From assembly GCA_950295325.1 (NCBI GenBank), contig OX485805.1, forward strand, positions 52,600,758 to 52,664,757: a stretch of DNA of 64,000 nucleotides, read 5' to 3'. Below are positions 11,155 to 22,700 of the stretch, piece after piece (within the stretch, counting starts at the first letter, position 1; each line of letters begins with the position of its first letter). The position numbers and the translations under genes are program-made. The stretch is from Polytrichum commune. Taxonomy: Eukaryota > Streptophyta > Polytrichopsida > Polytrichales > Polytrichaceae. The notes beneath the pieces were generated by a model. The model saw only the letters and a program-made list of their open reading frames with translations, was not told the origin of the DNA and did not search any database.

Positions 11155-12366
11155 AAGTTGGCGTTTCACGAGGGGTCGAGGAGAGGTTTCACACTTCACA
11201 TTTCAAACCATATGTGGAGAGCTTAAGGGCACTTTGATGAAAAAGATGAGATCATTATACTGCTGCTGTAGTTTGTAATTGACGGTGATCATCGCCACGT
11301 TTTTGCGGCATATCGAACCTGCTTCATCTATTGGGCGTGTTGATGGTATAAGAGTCACCCTCATATGCGTAGATTTGCAATGGAAGAGTGTCGAGTGATC
11401 AGTGGTGGAAATTAAGGCTCGCTGTTTTCATGCAAAGGCTTTTGTTCAGCCGGGTTTTTGCATTTCGACTTTTAGATCTGGTCTATTTAATTTGTATAAA
11501 AAGTGCCAAACATTGGGAACTACCTCAACGAAAGTGACAAAAAAAAACAGGAAGAAGCAAAAACTACTTAAGTAAAAAAAATTGTTGTATTTTTTTCTTT
11601 GTTTTTCATAGCAACTGGGAATCAAAAAACACCAAATTTGATAATTGCAGAGGAACATGATCCGAAGCAGTAGCTGCTACAATGATGCAATATTCCAAAG
11701 CACCCGCTTCTGAAAGAATCTTAACTAATTGTGCCACGGTTGAACATTTCTGTCCAATCGCTACATACACACAATACAATTTTTCACTATCTGAGGTGCC
11801 CTGTGCGTTAATCTGCTTCTGGTTCAATATAGTATCACGACGTTCAGCGTTCCACGAGTAGGACGAGGAGAAGTTTCACAATTCACATTTCACACAGCAT
11901 GCAGAGAGAGATGCAGAGCACCTTGATGCAATAGACGAGATCGACGTGCCGTTGCTGTAGAGTACAATTAACGGTGATCATCACCAGCTTTTGCCCCATA
12001 AGAATAGTCCTTCGTAAAGTGTTGGAAGGCTCTCTTGATGCGAAGGATTCTGTTTGGCCGCAGGGTTTTGTGCATTTCTTTAAATACCCACGACATTCAT
12101 TCAGCGTTTCGTAAGTGGGAGGAGGAGAAGTTTCACATTTTAAATTTCACACTGTATTCAGAGAGCTTTAGAACACCTGGATGGAGAAGACGATGGAGAT
12201 GCTGCTGCTGGTGTAGTGCACAACGGTGATCATCGCCAGGTTTTTGCGGCATAGAACCCAGCCAACAACACTTCTTGACGAGTGTTGATGGTATATTAAG
12301 CGGTATATTGAGTGTTGGTGGTATTTGTGTAGAATTGCAACCTGCGAGGAGTGAGTGATCATCAGC
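11155..12366. repeat. Three diverged direct repeats, about 150-260 bp each
   Basis: Units start near 11158, 11845 and 12100. Each carries GAGAGGTTTCACA or GAGAAGTTTCACA, then a CACATTTCA-like block, GAGAGCTT or similar, a CTGCTG/GTTGCTGTAG block, AACGGTGATCATCGCCA and TTTTGCGGCAT. They look like copies of one transcribed or regulatory module. The atp1 fragment lies between units 1 and 2. No consistent reading frame is kept. Confidence 0.7.
11648..11836 (-). pseudogene. atp1: Fragment of mitochondrial atp1 (ATP synthase F1 subunit alpha)
   Basis: The minus strand encodes about 63 residues of the F1 alpha subunit just after the P-loop, including [44 protein letters not shown] and VAATASD. In the intact protein this region forms part of the nucleotide-binding domain of mitochondrial ATP synthase. 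It is open but starts and stops abruptly, with no flanking alpha-subunit sequence on either side. One family Arg (GQKRS) is Cys here and the PAPLQF region is changed. This fits a small nuclear copy of mitochondrial DNA (NUMT), or an orphan exon of a transferred gene. Confidence 0.88.
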
Positions 12367-12429
12367 ACCCCTCATCTCCTCCGTTCCTGCCACCACTCAT
12401 CCACTGCGTGTGCAGACAGACAGACAGAG

Positions 12430-13370
12430 AGAGAAGACAAACAGACTAGTTGGTATTTTCGGGACATTCATCACCTTCAGATTTAAAGCTGTAGGATCTC
12501 TCTTTTGTACTATCGGAGAATAGCAAGAAGCCCGGATCATTTGGTTCTTCGGGACTTTGCAATTGGGGATGTGTTGCGATGTGATGCTTGAAGAAAATTG
12601 GGCCGTTAGAGGTTTTGAGGTTTTTTGGTTCCGGAGAAACTCGAGAGTGAGAGAGGATCAGATATGATATTTGGGTTTTCTGGTTCAAAATGTCTTGAGT
12701 GGGCTTTGTCAGCGTACTTTTCGGGGAAGGGTCGATGTGAGAGGGAGCCGCTTAGTTTTATAGCTTTTTGTGGGTTTTGGAAAAAAAATCGATCACCACA
12801 TCTAAGGTTGGCCCTTGTATATTTGTTCGTTCGTTTGTTATGTTGTGGGTTCTTGGAATTTTCGGGACATTCATGAAATTCAGATTTTATTTGTAGGTTC
12901 TCCTCTTAATTCATGTGAACTGCATTATATAATTTTCAACCTACGCTTAAAAAATTTGCAAGAAAATTTATGTGGGTGATTTCTACTTTAAGTGTGCTAC
13001 TTTTGATGTAAAGTAACTATTCATTTTATGTAAGATGTGGGTCACGAATCTCAAGGCAAACTGAAGCGAAGATCCGGGGTCTTGGACCCACGTTAATTCC
13101 ATTGCTAACTAGAGAATTAGAGTGACCCACACTAATTCTTTCCATGCTAATTTTTCACCCCCAATAAATAGGACTAATTAGTGTCGTTCGAAATGCATGC
13201 ACATGCACTTCCTTTCGCATAATGCTTGACTTATATGCAAGAAAACGCTTTGAAGGGCAGTGCCCTCAAATTCCACAATGCACTCTCCTCAGGGCATTCC
13301 CCTTTACCACAACACTTCAACCTAGCTTAGGATGGAGGCCCATTTGAAGAGTGCCGGTGGGGATCATCAT
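12430..13370. other. Intergenic, no gene assigned
   Basis: Short open frames on both strands (12446-12688 minus, 12625-12876 plus) show no family features. The phrase GGTTCTTCGGGAC / TTTTCGGGACATTCAT occurs twice, near 12468 and 12858, suggesting another local duplication. Confidence 0.4.
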
Positions 13371-13625
13371 CTATTCAGGCCGGTAGCGACACTGCGTTTG
13401 CCGGCTCAAAGCGGAGCCGGCACCAGTGGGCAGCCGCCACGTCAGAGAGTCGTTCACACTTGACTCTCGTTCGTCGAGGGAACGGAGCTCTCAGGCGGAA
13501 CCAAAAATCTCCCCGGAGTGACTGGAAACGGATCCACGTGCGCGTCTTCAATACGAGAATTCTGTCCCCTACACCTTCGAACTTCGATGTCAAGCTCCTC
13601 TTGCCAAGTCAACGGATGCAAAGCA

Positions 13626-14113
13626 ATGAAACAACACCAACTGTGATTGAGTCTACCGGTAGTTCAAGTCATCAATTTTCTATCGTAATTGAGCGCCGAC
13701 CATTTATTCCGACAGTCCTCCGACAAAGCATACAGCCTTGGAGCTTCCGCAGACACCATACTTCTTTCTCTTCCTCTGTCCATGCGTGGAGCATTTTCAT
13801 TCACATCTCGTAGTGAACGCCATTTTGTTGCTCGATCGGGATTTGAAGGGTTTGCGTTCTCCACTGTAACATGAAACAACACCAACTGTGATCGAGTCTA
13901 CCGGTAGTTCAAGTCATCAATTTTCTATCGTAATTGAGCGTCGACCATTTATACCGACAGTCCTCCGACAAAGCATATAGCCTTGGAGCTTCTGCAGACA
14001 CCATACTTCTTTCTCTACCTCTGTCCATGCGTGGAGCACTTTTCATTCACATCTCGTAGTGAACGCCATTTTGTTGCTCGATCGGGATTTGAAGGGTTTG
14101 CATTCTCCACACG
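13626..14113. repeat. Tandem duplication, two units of about 245 bp
   Basis: ATGAAACAACACCAACTGTG starts at 13626 and again at 13871, and the following 240 bases agree except for a handful of substitutions and a 1-base indel. It lies upstream of the duplicated-exon gene and may be part of its 5' leader or promoter. The single T indel shifts the reading frame between units, which argues against coding use. Confidence 0.92.
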
Positions 14114-15225
14114 GCGTGACACGAGTTCTGGCGTCCTCGAACGTGAGGCTTGTGTCGAGGTGAGGAGGCCGGCTTGAGGATTTGACTTAGGTATGCATTT
14201 TGTGTTGTGGTTTTATTGTGGTTGGTTCAAGCAGTTCTGATGTGGTCGGTACGAAGATTTTCACTCCTACTAAGGCGATCGTTGCCTGTTAAGCTGAGCT
14301 GCCCGACTGGTGTGTGTTGGTAAATCTCTTTCTAGTTTTCATTGGCTTCGATAACTCTTTGTCTTACTTTTCATTTCCAACTCTGTGATCACCCACTAAA
14401 GGGAATCTAAAGTTGTTCACGTGCAGAAATTGAGGAATGACGATGATGGTTTCTTTTCATGTTTTGGTTTGACCTTCTCACACACAGGAGGTCAGAGACC
14501 CAGTCATCGCTGAGAACCTGGTCGTATAAAGATCTTGAATTTCGCTTTCTAGTTTTGTGTGTCATGTGCAATGTTGTGCAAATACTGCGATCACAAATAG
14601 ATTGAGATTTTGTGACAGTTTGTGGCTATACTCTACCGATCGACACTCATTTTGGGTGTCAACATCATTTAAGGTTGATTGCATATTTCTCAGATGTGGT
14701 AAAGTTATTTACGATTACGGAGCCCACATGGTCACCAATGTCATACAAATCTGAAGCTGTATGGTGAATTGAAAATATTGTAGATGTAGAGTTGTGCAAT
14801 TGGCCAAGAGATGAGTGGATTTTTAGGTAATGAGAGGAGTGAGTTCAGCTCAATTGCCCGACTACTACAGTGTTTATGGTATCCAGTCACTTACTCTTCG
14901 GAGTTACACAGTGCTATAAGAGTGTAACTTTTATATCAAGTGAGGTCGTTTATGTTCTATGATGTCTGAACAACCTATTTGACCTTTGTTGGAAAAAAAA
15001 ATGAAAAGTATCAGCACTGCCTAATTCTAAATAGTAAGTGAAATTAGAGATCGTACACAGTGAAGTAATACCTAAACCCTCCCACTCGACACCGATTGTA
15101 CAACAACATATGTTTCAACAACTTCAATGTTCCACCCTTGTAGATTTTTAGTGACACCCCCTTTTGCTATTGAATTTTTGCTCTCTTCTCTCAAGCTCGA
15201 CTATGGTCTTTGTTCAAACTGCAGG

Positions 15226-18200
15226 ATGGAAGGGGGCGACCATGCTCGTCAATTGTTGGCTGTGAGGCTCTATCACTTTGCTTCCAATGTCGTGCAGCCA
15301 CCTGTGACTTTTAAATTGTTCCCTATAGGCGAACAATTATCTCCGCATTATCGTCTGGCTACAATACAAGATGTTCATGATCATCGAAACGCATGTTTGA
15401 GAGAAATGCCCTTGGCGGAGAGTGCCAATTTGGAAGATGGTTCTGTGTATGGGGCTAGGTTTGGAGGTCAAACAAGGTAATGATTTGATTTGTGAATTGC
15501 GCTCCAGTTGGCCATAGAATTAACATTTTACTCTCATCTCATAAGCATCATCATTGCCTTAAACACATGATCACAGTTGGTGTAACAGCTGAAACTAAAT
15601 TATAAGTTCATTGTATTAAACATGTGTTCATGGTTTTCAGATTTTTATTACTTCCTCATGTTGTATCATTTTTCATTTGCAACTTCTGAATTTGTCATCC
15701 TCCAAGAGACTTAATAGTTTTCATCTACCAATCACTGACCATCACCACCTGAAATAGCTCAGTAGTCAATTGGTCGAAAGACACTCTCTAGCTGTGAGCT
15801 CAAATGTAGTTGTCCTCTCCTACTCTATCCTCTCAACTCTCTTAATTTATGGAGGAAAATAGCTGTTTCAATAGAGATGACACTGGTAACGCCTCTGAAG
15901 ATGAAGAAGAGAGTGAAATAGATGAGAGGGTAGAAGCATTTAACGTGTTTATGTCATTTTCGTTTCATCCACATTTGTAAAACATACAATTCGTGTTTTG
16001 ACCAAACAACGTGCACAGAGCGGAAAGACGGGATGATTTGACGTTGCAACTGGCCGTGAGGTTGTATCAGTCTGACTCTGATGTCGCAAGGCCACCGGTG
16101 ACCTTCAAATTGTTCTTCATAGGCGACCAATTACCGCCACAGTATCGTCTGGCTACAATAAAAGAGGTTCAAGATCACCAAGAAGCATTGTTGAGGGCAA
16201 TGCCTGCGCGTGAGATTGCCAATTTGGCTGATGGTTCTGTGGATGGGGCTGCACTTGGAGGTTGCACAAGGTAATCAACCATGTCAATTACAAATGTGTT
16301 CACAAGAGCATGGAATCCCTGATTAGGGTTTAGATATATTGGGCGCCTATTACAAACGATGGTAAGGGGACACATGTCTATTACTAGCTGTAGTGTGGTC
16401 AACCCATGGCATGGTCATCAGTTAAGGATTAGACACATCAACAAAACTACTTGGATAGAATCAGTGCATATTCACTCTTATTCTGTTTTTGAGGTCCACT
16501 TCATGTGGCTATAGAATCTAAGACATTGTGTTTGCACACAAGCCTGACTTTTATCCTATTGCAGGATGGAATGGAAGAAGGATGTCAATCTCCAACTAGC
16601 CATGCAGTTATATCCCTTGGTCAAGTCACCCCTGAAATTTAAATTGTTTGGCAAACGCCATCAATTACCTCCACAATATCGGTTGGCCACGGTACAAGAG
16701 GTCCATGATCACCGACGTGCATTGTTGGAGGCAATGCCTAGTTGGGAAATTGCCAATTTGGCCGACGGTTCTGTGGATGGGGCAAGTTATGGAGGTCACA
16801 TAAGGTATTTAACCTTTCAATGCTAATGTTTACTTGGATTGAAAATGGGTTAGATTAATTTGACTCAAAACATTTGAAGAGCCACAATAGGGGCATTTTT
16901 GGGAACCAACCCACCCTGCAGCATGTAGGGTTAACCATGTTAGCTACAAATCGATTCATTAAAGGGAACAACTAATTACAAAGTTCTTCGGGACTGTTAT
17001 GGTGTGCACTTCAGATGGCTCTACAATTTACATTCAGTTCTCATCTCACAAGTGCGGTGATATCTATTCTTTTCTATTGCAGGACACATACGCGCAATGA
17101 TGTTGGTCATCAACTAGCCATGGAGCTCCAGGAGCTCCAGGAGCTCAATCTATCAATCAATAAAAGGCATGGAACGACTGCAATAAAAGCCAGGTCAGAG
17201 TAGCTACTCTTGTTTCATTTCTAAGATGGACGGGACTTGCATTGTAATCTTTTTGCAGTAGCCCACTTCTTCTAGGAGCTAAATACGTGATTCATATGAA
17301 ATGACCAGCAAATCCCATGCATAACCATTGGGGCTCATATGAATATCTTATTTCTTGTCAAAGTGAAGATTCTCTTTCTTCTTAAATATTATATAGGTCC
17401 CCTCAAGTACTATGTGGACATCTGAACTTAACAAAGCTAGTAATGTGCAAGCATGTAGTGGAATATTTGTTAGATATGTGTCTTTTTGGTCCATTCTCAG
17501 ATCCACACCTAACCACACATCATTCAAAGACATGTGTGAATTTAGATATTACCAAATCAGGCGTGCTAACCTTCAGATGCATTTGAGATTGCTTTCTAGA
17601 TTGTATTATTCTTCTAACATTTTCATATTATGAGTTTGAATATTGCCCTATTTACAGCATGGAAGGCTCATCCATGTCGGTTTTGAGATTGGCTCGCAGG
17701 GCAAGAGGACCCATGACCTTCAAATTGCTCCGCATAGGCGAGGAATTACCTCCCCAATATCGCCTGGCAACAGAAAGAGAGATTTGTGACCACTGTAAAG
17801 CATTGTTGACAACGATGCCTGGGTTATCTTCTACCAATTTGGCTTCTCATTTTGGTAAATCTTCATGCAACATTGGGCTTGATTGGATCGTAACAGTATG
17901 TGATTCAGTAACTACTACCTCATGTGGTTCATCGACATCCTCATATGCACAAGGTCACTACATCGATGCTTTGCCAAATGACGTGGTCACCTCTCAAGTA
18001 TGGCCTAACTTAATTTCTTCTCTTCATAAATTGAAGAGAGGGGAAGGGGATCAGTACAGTGAAGTGAGCATCCTCTGGAAGTTGAGGATGCTCAACAAAA
18101 AATGGATGAATTTGGTTGACTCGTCTGTTGAGTGGGCAGCATTTCGTTTAGCCAACTCCTTCATTGATGCAGCCAAGTATTCTACCGGGGTAGAGGATAC

Positions 18201-18372
18201 TTTCATCGTGGCCAGGGATTTCTTGTGCAAACGTGCAAAACTAAGTAACCCATGCAGTTTAGATATAATGATGCCTCCTTATCCAGATCTTCTAGATGAT
18301 CATCGTCTTCATGAAAACCATACTTTTCGTGGTTACCTCAGGCTGCTCCGTCACGCAAATACTGTGGGTTAA
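15226..18372 (+). CDS. Unrecognised multi-exon gene: repeated 80-residue modules plus F-box-like C-terminal exon
   Basis: Proposed exons: 15226-15476, 16019-16270, 16565-16804, 17083-17193, 17658-18372, about 522 residues. All junctions are GT-AG and all introns are phase 2. Exons 1-3 encode variants of one module: LQLAVRLY, PPVTFKLF, IGDQLPPQYRLAT, DH-x4-LL-x-AMP, ANLADGSVDG, ending GG-x-TR. Exon 4 is a shortened module with the codon block GAGCTCCAG repeated. Exon 5 starts with the module core (PPQYRLATEREICDH) and continues into LPNDVVTSQVWPNLI and WKLRMLNKKWMNLVDSSVEW, which resembles an F-box followed by a helical region. I know no named family. The start was chosen because ATG directly follows the first acceptor; upstream non-coding exons are likely. 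A role in substrate selection for ubiquitination is only a guess from the F-box-like segment. Confidence 0.62.
17260..17545 (+). repeat. Dispersed repeat, copy b, inside the last intron
   Basis: Shares AGCCCACTTCTTCTAGGA, AGCAAATCC, GAATATCTTATT, AAAGTGAAGATTCT and GGTCCCCTCAA in order with copies at 10466, 48710 and 57880. It lies within the 17194-17657 intron of the duplicated-exon gene. Confidence 0.7.
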
Positions 18373-19715
18373 TTGGAGTTGGCTGGAACATCACAAGAAT
18401 CTGATCAAAGGTATTAGTATGTGATTGCAGCCGTAAACCCTGAACCCTAAAGCAAATGGTTGCATTTGTGTTGAGTGACTTAAGATTTCACTTAAGGTGA
18501 TCAATTAGTCATTTCTCATGTATTACAACAATCTACTTGTCTTTAGCTTAGTGGCTCATCTAGATTGGCTATTTGAAAAGTTGACATCTGCAAAGCAGGA
18601 CTTCATATTCTACAGAGCAATCAGAAGCAACAATTGATGTGTAATGTTCATTGCAACACATGTTTGTCTAACATGTGAACTTCACCGATGCTTTTGATTC
18701 GTTTCTACAGCCATGCTCATATCCTCTGGTAGCTGTTGTTTTTATTGCTGAAGAACACAAGACTAACTCATTGCAGCAACACAACACTTGGTACTAACAT
18801 TCACAAAGTTGCTGCACTCCACATGCAAGACAACTTAAATCTCACCTCAGTTAGTCATATCTCATATCGAAGAGACATTTTTTATCTTTGGAGCGGCAAG
18901 TGTGCACGAGTGTTGATGTCTCCACCGTCCACAACTTCGAAAACAGCCAGTCGTTGTTGAGCACACAATGTAGGGGTTGCACAATTTTTACACACATGTG
19001 GAATGGGCCAGGATGGCATGGGCACAATCCAGTTCAAAGTATGAGGGCCGAATTCAGTTATCTTAATCGTGTCAGTGGTGGATACCTAGGTGTAGGTCTA
19101 AGAACAGACACCAGAAAGACATGTTTTTATAATAGATTAGTCTATGTCGCAAATTAGTGTACTTACCTAAGCTAGGTATCCTCAGAGCCAAATTGTTAAC
19201 AATGTGCTACCAAATCTAGTATGGCATTCAGTCAACCTGAAAGTGAGACCCGAGTTTAAAGATTAACTCAAACTAGATTCATTTCCAACGTGGTGACAAA
19301 CGAATCTCAATATGGGTAATTGAGAACGATTGAATAAGATCTCTTTCCAACTTACAACACCATTACAACATCATAGATCGTTACCAATTATGTGGATCTT
19401 CTAGTGCCAGTGTGAAAACTGACCCCTTCAGAATCATTAATTAAATTGGACATGCACTCAGTGAAAAGATTCACTCTGCAACATGGAAAAATGTCTATGG
19501 AGATCACTCCTCTGAGGTTTACTGTAAATCTCATTCACCTGGACTTGGCACTACATGTATATATGCAACAAAAAACCTACAGAAGAGGCAAACAACTGTC
19601 TATCATACATTATAATTTGTCACGTATGATTATTTTGAATCACTAGTTACAATTGGAAGAATTCAGGAATGAGATTGACTACATGGTAGAATTCTACACC
19701 CCTGTAATATAAGAA
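18373..19715. other. 3' flanks of two convergent genes
   Basis: No coding region recognised between the stop of the duplicated-exon gene and the stop of the V-ATPase gene, which run towards each other. It presumably holds both 3' UTRs. No clear polyadenylation signal could be assigned by eye. Confidence 0.5.
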
Positions 19716-19720
19716 CAAAA

Positions 19721-22700
19721 CTACATATCATCCTCCTCACTGAGAGACTTGAATGCAAATGGTTGAAACTTGTAACCATCTCCTTGGTAGAACTTGTTTT
19801 GAAACTCCACCCAGTGAAGACGTAGTGCGTGCAGGAAAGCACTCAAGGTCTCCATGAGGAGCAACACACCGAAGGTCACAAACGCAAACACCACCAAACC
19901 AATTAATTTGATGATTGGATTCGAGTACCTGTCACAAAAGAGAAGTTATCAGATGCTAATGTCAAGATGGACTGCTACCAGATTCATGACCCCTCCCTTC
20001 ATAGATCCTTCTCTTGTTAAGCTCTTCATTTTTTAAGAACTAAGAGTCTCCTCCAATCTTAATGAAATTTATAAATGAAGAATAGCATGATTTGGTTTTG
20101 TCAATTCACTCGGTTCAACATTCAGAAGATAGGTGCCAAAACTATGGAAAGAAGCAATAATTGAATCCTATCTTGGAGATGCCCTCACTGCCTCTTTTGT
20201 AAAATAAAAGATCTGTACAGAATAATAGATCTCTAGATCGCTTTTGACAGGGTGTTTGTGAGCCACTTACTGCCACGCAAACAAGAGAACTCGGTCGTAG
20301 AACACTGCCGACAATTGTGCATGAGCCAGACTGTAACCACAAATACATGAAGGTATAAGTACAATAATGAAAGAACTGGACGATAATGACTTTTCATTAT
20401 CATAATAATAGTACTCTTTCGAAAAGCTCATTGAAGTCTCCTCAAAAATAAAGAAGAACCTTTCATTTACACGAAATGGAAAGCAAATTAAAGTGGATTG
20501 GACCGTAAGCAATACCTGAGTGCCCACAATCGCAAGTATGAAGCAGTGTTGGATACAGCACCCAACACAAACTCAATAGTATGGATCATCTGATGCACTA
20601 GCACTTCACCAAACTCAAACTCTTCTTCATCATGCTCTCCCTCACCCTCCATATCAGTAGATTCTGTATCAGAACCTCCCAATACTCCATATGCTCGACC
20701 TTGCATTTTCTGTTCAGTCCAATTTCCAGAACGCATCTGTAAGTTAACAGCATAGCTGACCAAGACCCACAAGCAAGACACACAAGCAAAAGCAGTACAA
20801 TAAACACAAAACGTTCTCGGCAACCTTTTGTTGATTGAACAGGCAGGTCTGGATGCTATAGAATCATATCCAAGTAATTTGGCTGCTATAAATTTTCCAG
20901 AGTACATGCAAGTACAGTAAGATGGGTGAAGGTCCACCTGAATGTGCTGCTTCCTTAAGATCAGGGGCTTTGGCAACAGCATCCACGGGACAGCAACCAG
21001 TGCAGCTACCAGCAACACAACCTGCCAACACATATATAACCAGCTCAGCCAGTCTCCTGTAAAACAGCTTCATAATATCTACCTCCAAATTGACGATTAT
21101 AGACTATAATGAAGTAGCCATCAGGCTACAATGGTACAGCATTAACATACCTGAACAGCAGTCTGTCCCCAGAAAAGCTGATTCTCCCCAAGGGCATCAA
21201 GTGGGCTCAAAAACATGTAGATCATGACATGATACAGATCGGGCTTGCTTCCTTGGCACCACTTCAAAACAATAAGAAAGGAAAGATAGCCAAACAGGGC
21301 ATTGAGAAATAACAGCTGTGGAATGAACTGATACCTGCAAATAGGAAACAACCAAAGTTATCAGAAAACCACATCAACCAATCACTGTTCCAAAATTGTA
21401 AGACATCACCACAAAGTAGCTTGGCCTGCCTCCACCATTCACGAAGTAGATAGCTCATAATGAACAGAACTGCTCACTCAGCAAACTGTATTGATTGATC
21501 TACCCTCAACCTAAGTGAAAGGCTGTACAGTAGCGACCATTGCAACGACACCAGACCTTCACACTGAAGTCATTGAATGTTAATGGAACAGTTCATACCA
21601 GACATCAAGAGCACTGCGGAAGTATCTGGCGTTGAAGTAACTCAGAATGATGCCCAAATTCATCTGACTTATACCCATAAGAATTGACATCTTCATCTTC
21701 AAGGAATTTGTAAATGGAAGTTCAGAACGTGATCCATGCCACACAGAATCAAGTCCAAAAGCATATGGGTCCGATGACCACTTCACCAATCCATTAGTTG
21801 ATGCAGACCTGGGGGAAATGTAAAGCAGCTGAGAAACTGACTCAGGAGTAAGATAATAAAGGAAGACAAGCATAAAACTTGATAAAAGAATAATTTCTAT
21901 GCCCAAATAATTGTGTAACATTGATGTAGAAAAGAAGCCAACAAGCCAAGGGAAACTTACGGGCAGTTGTCAATAGAGAACGACGGATCTGCACACCTAT
22001 AGGCTGATTTCCCAAAAATATTGAATGGGACTGAGAAGAACTCATTGTAAACAAAACCAGTGTATATAGAAAAGATAGACATCAATAGGATGACATAACG
22101 TCCACCATAAGCCATTTCCATGATGTCTCCAAGTTTCTGCAATCACATCACATCAAACCAATTCTAATCAACAACCAGGATAGTCATAAATTCCATATGA
22201 TACAATCATCTTCTGTCGATTTCAATTACTGAATGACATGAAGTCCCTGCTGCATTAGTGCAAAATATGCAAAAACAAGAACATTCAATTCCGTCCTCGA
22301 AGACACACCTTACTCCCAAGTTTCTTCTCATTCATGACCAGATAGAGTGCTCCCAAAAGAAGGCAGATTCCATGGCCCCAATCACCAAACATGACCGCAA
22401 ATAAGAAAGGAAATGTAACTATAGTGAAACACCCAGGATTTGCCTCTTGATAGCGTGCCACCCTGCAAAATCATGTTTGACATAAGTATTTAGAAAACAC
22501 CAATGACCACCAATCAAAATGTATAAAAAATTCGCACACATAGAATCATGAATTTTGAAGTAGAACTGAAACCACTAATCTTAAGCACTCACCCATAAGC
22601 ATCCACAATTTCCTGGAATGCATTGGTAAACTTGTTGGTTTCAAAAAAGGTAGGAGGGGACTCTTTTGTGTGAAGCACTTGAAAAATGGTGTTGACTTGA

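Noticed and set aside
13460-13813. 117-codon plus frame in the tandem-duplicated leader
   Set aside because: The frame is not kept in the second, nearly identical unit because of an indel, so coding use is unlikely.
18430-18455. AAACCCTGAACCCTAAA as an interstitial telomere repeat
   Set aside because: Only one or two imperfect units; not an array.
20267-20527. Minus frames extending through V-ATPase introns (e.g. 20267-20527, 21842-22054)
   Set aside because: They run from exons into introns; GT-AG sites with matching phases give the full-length protein instead.
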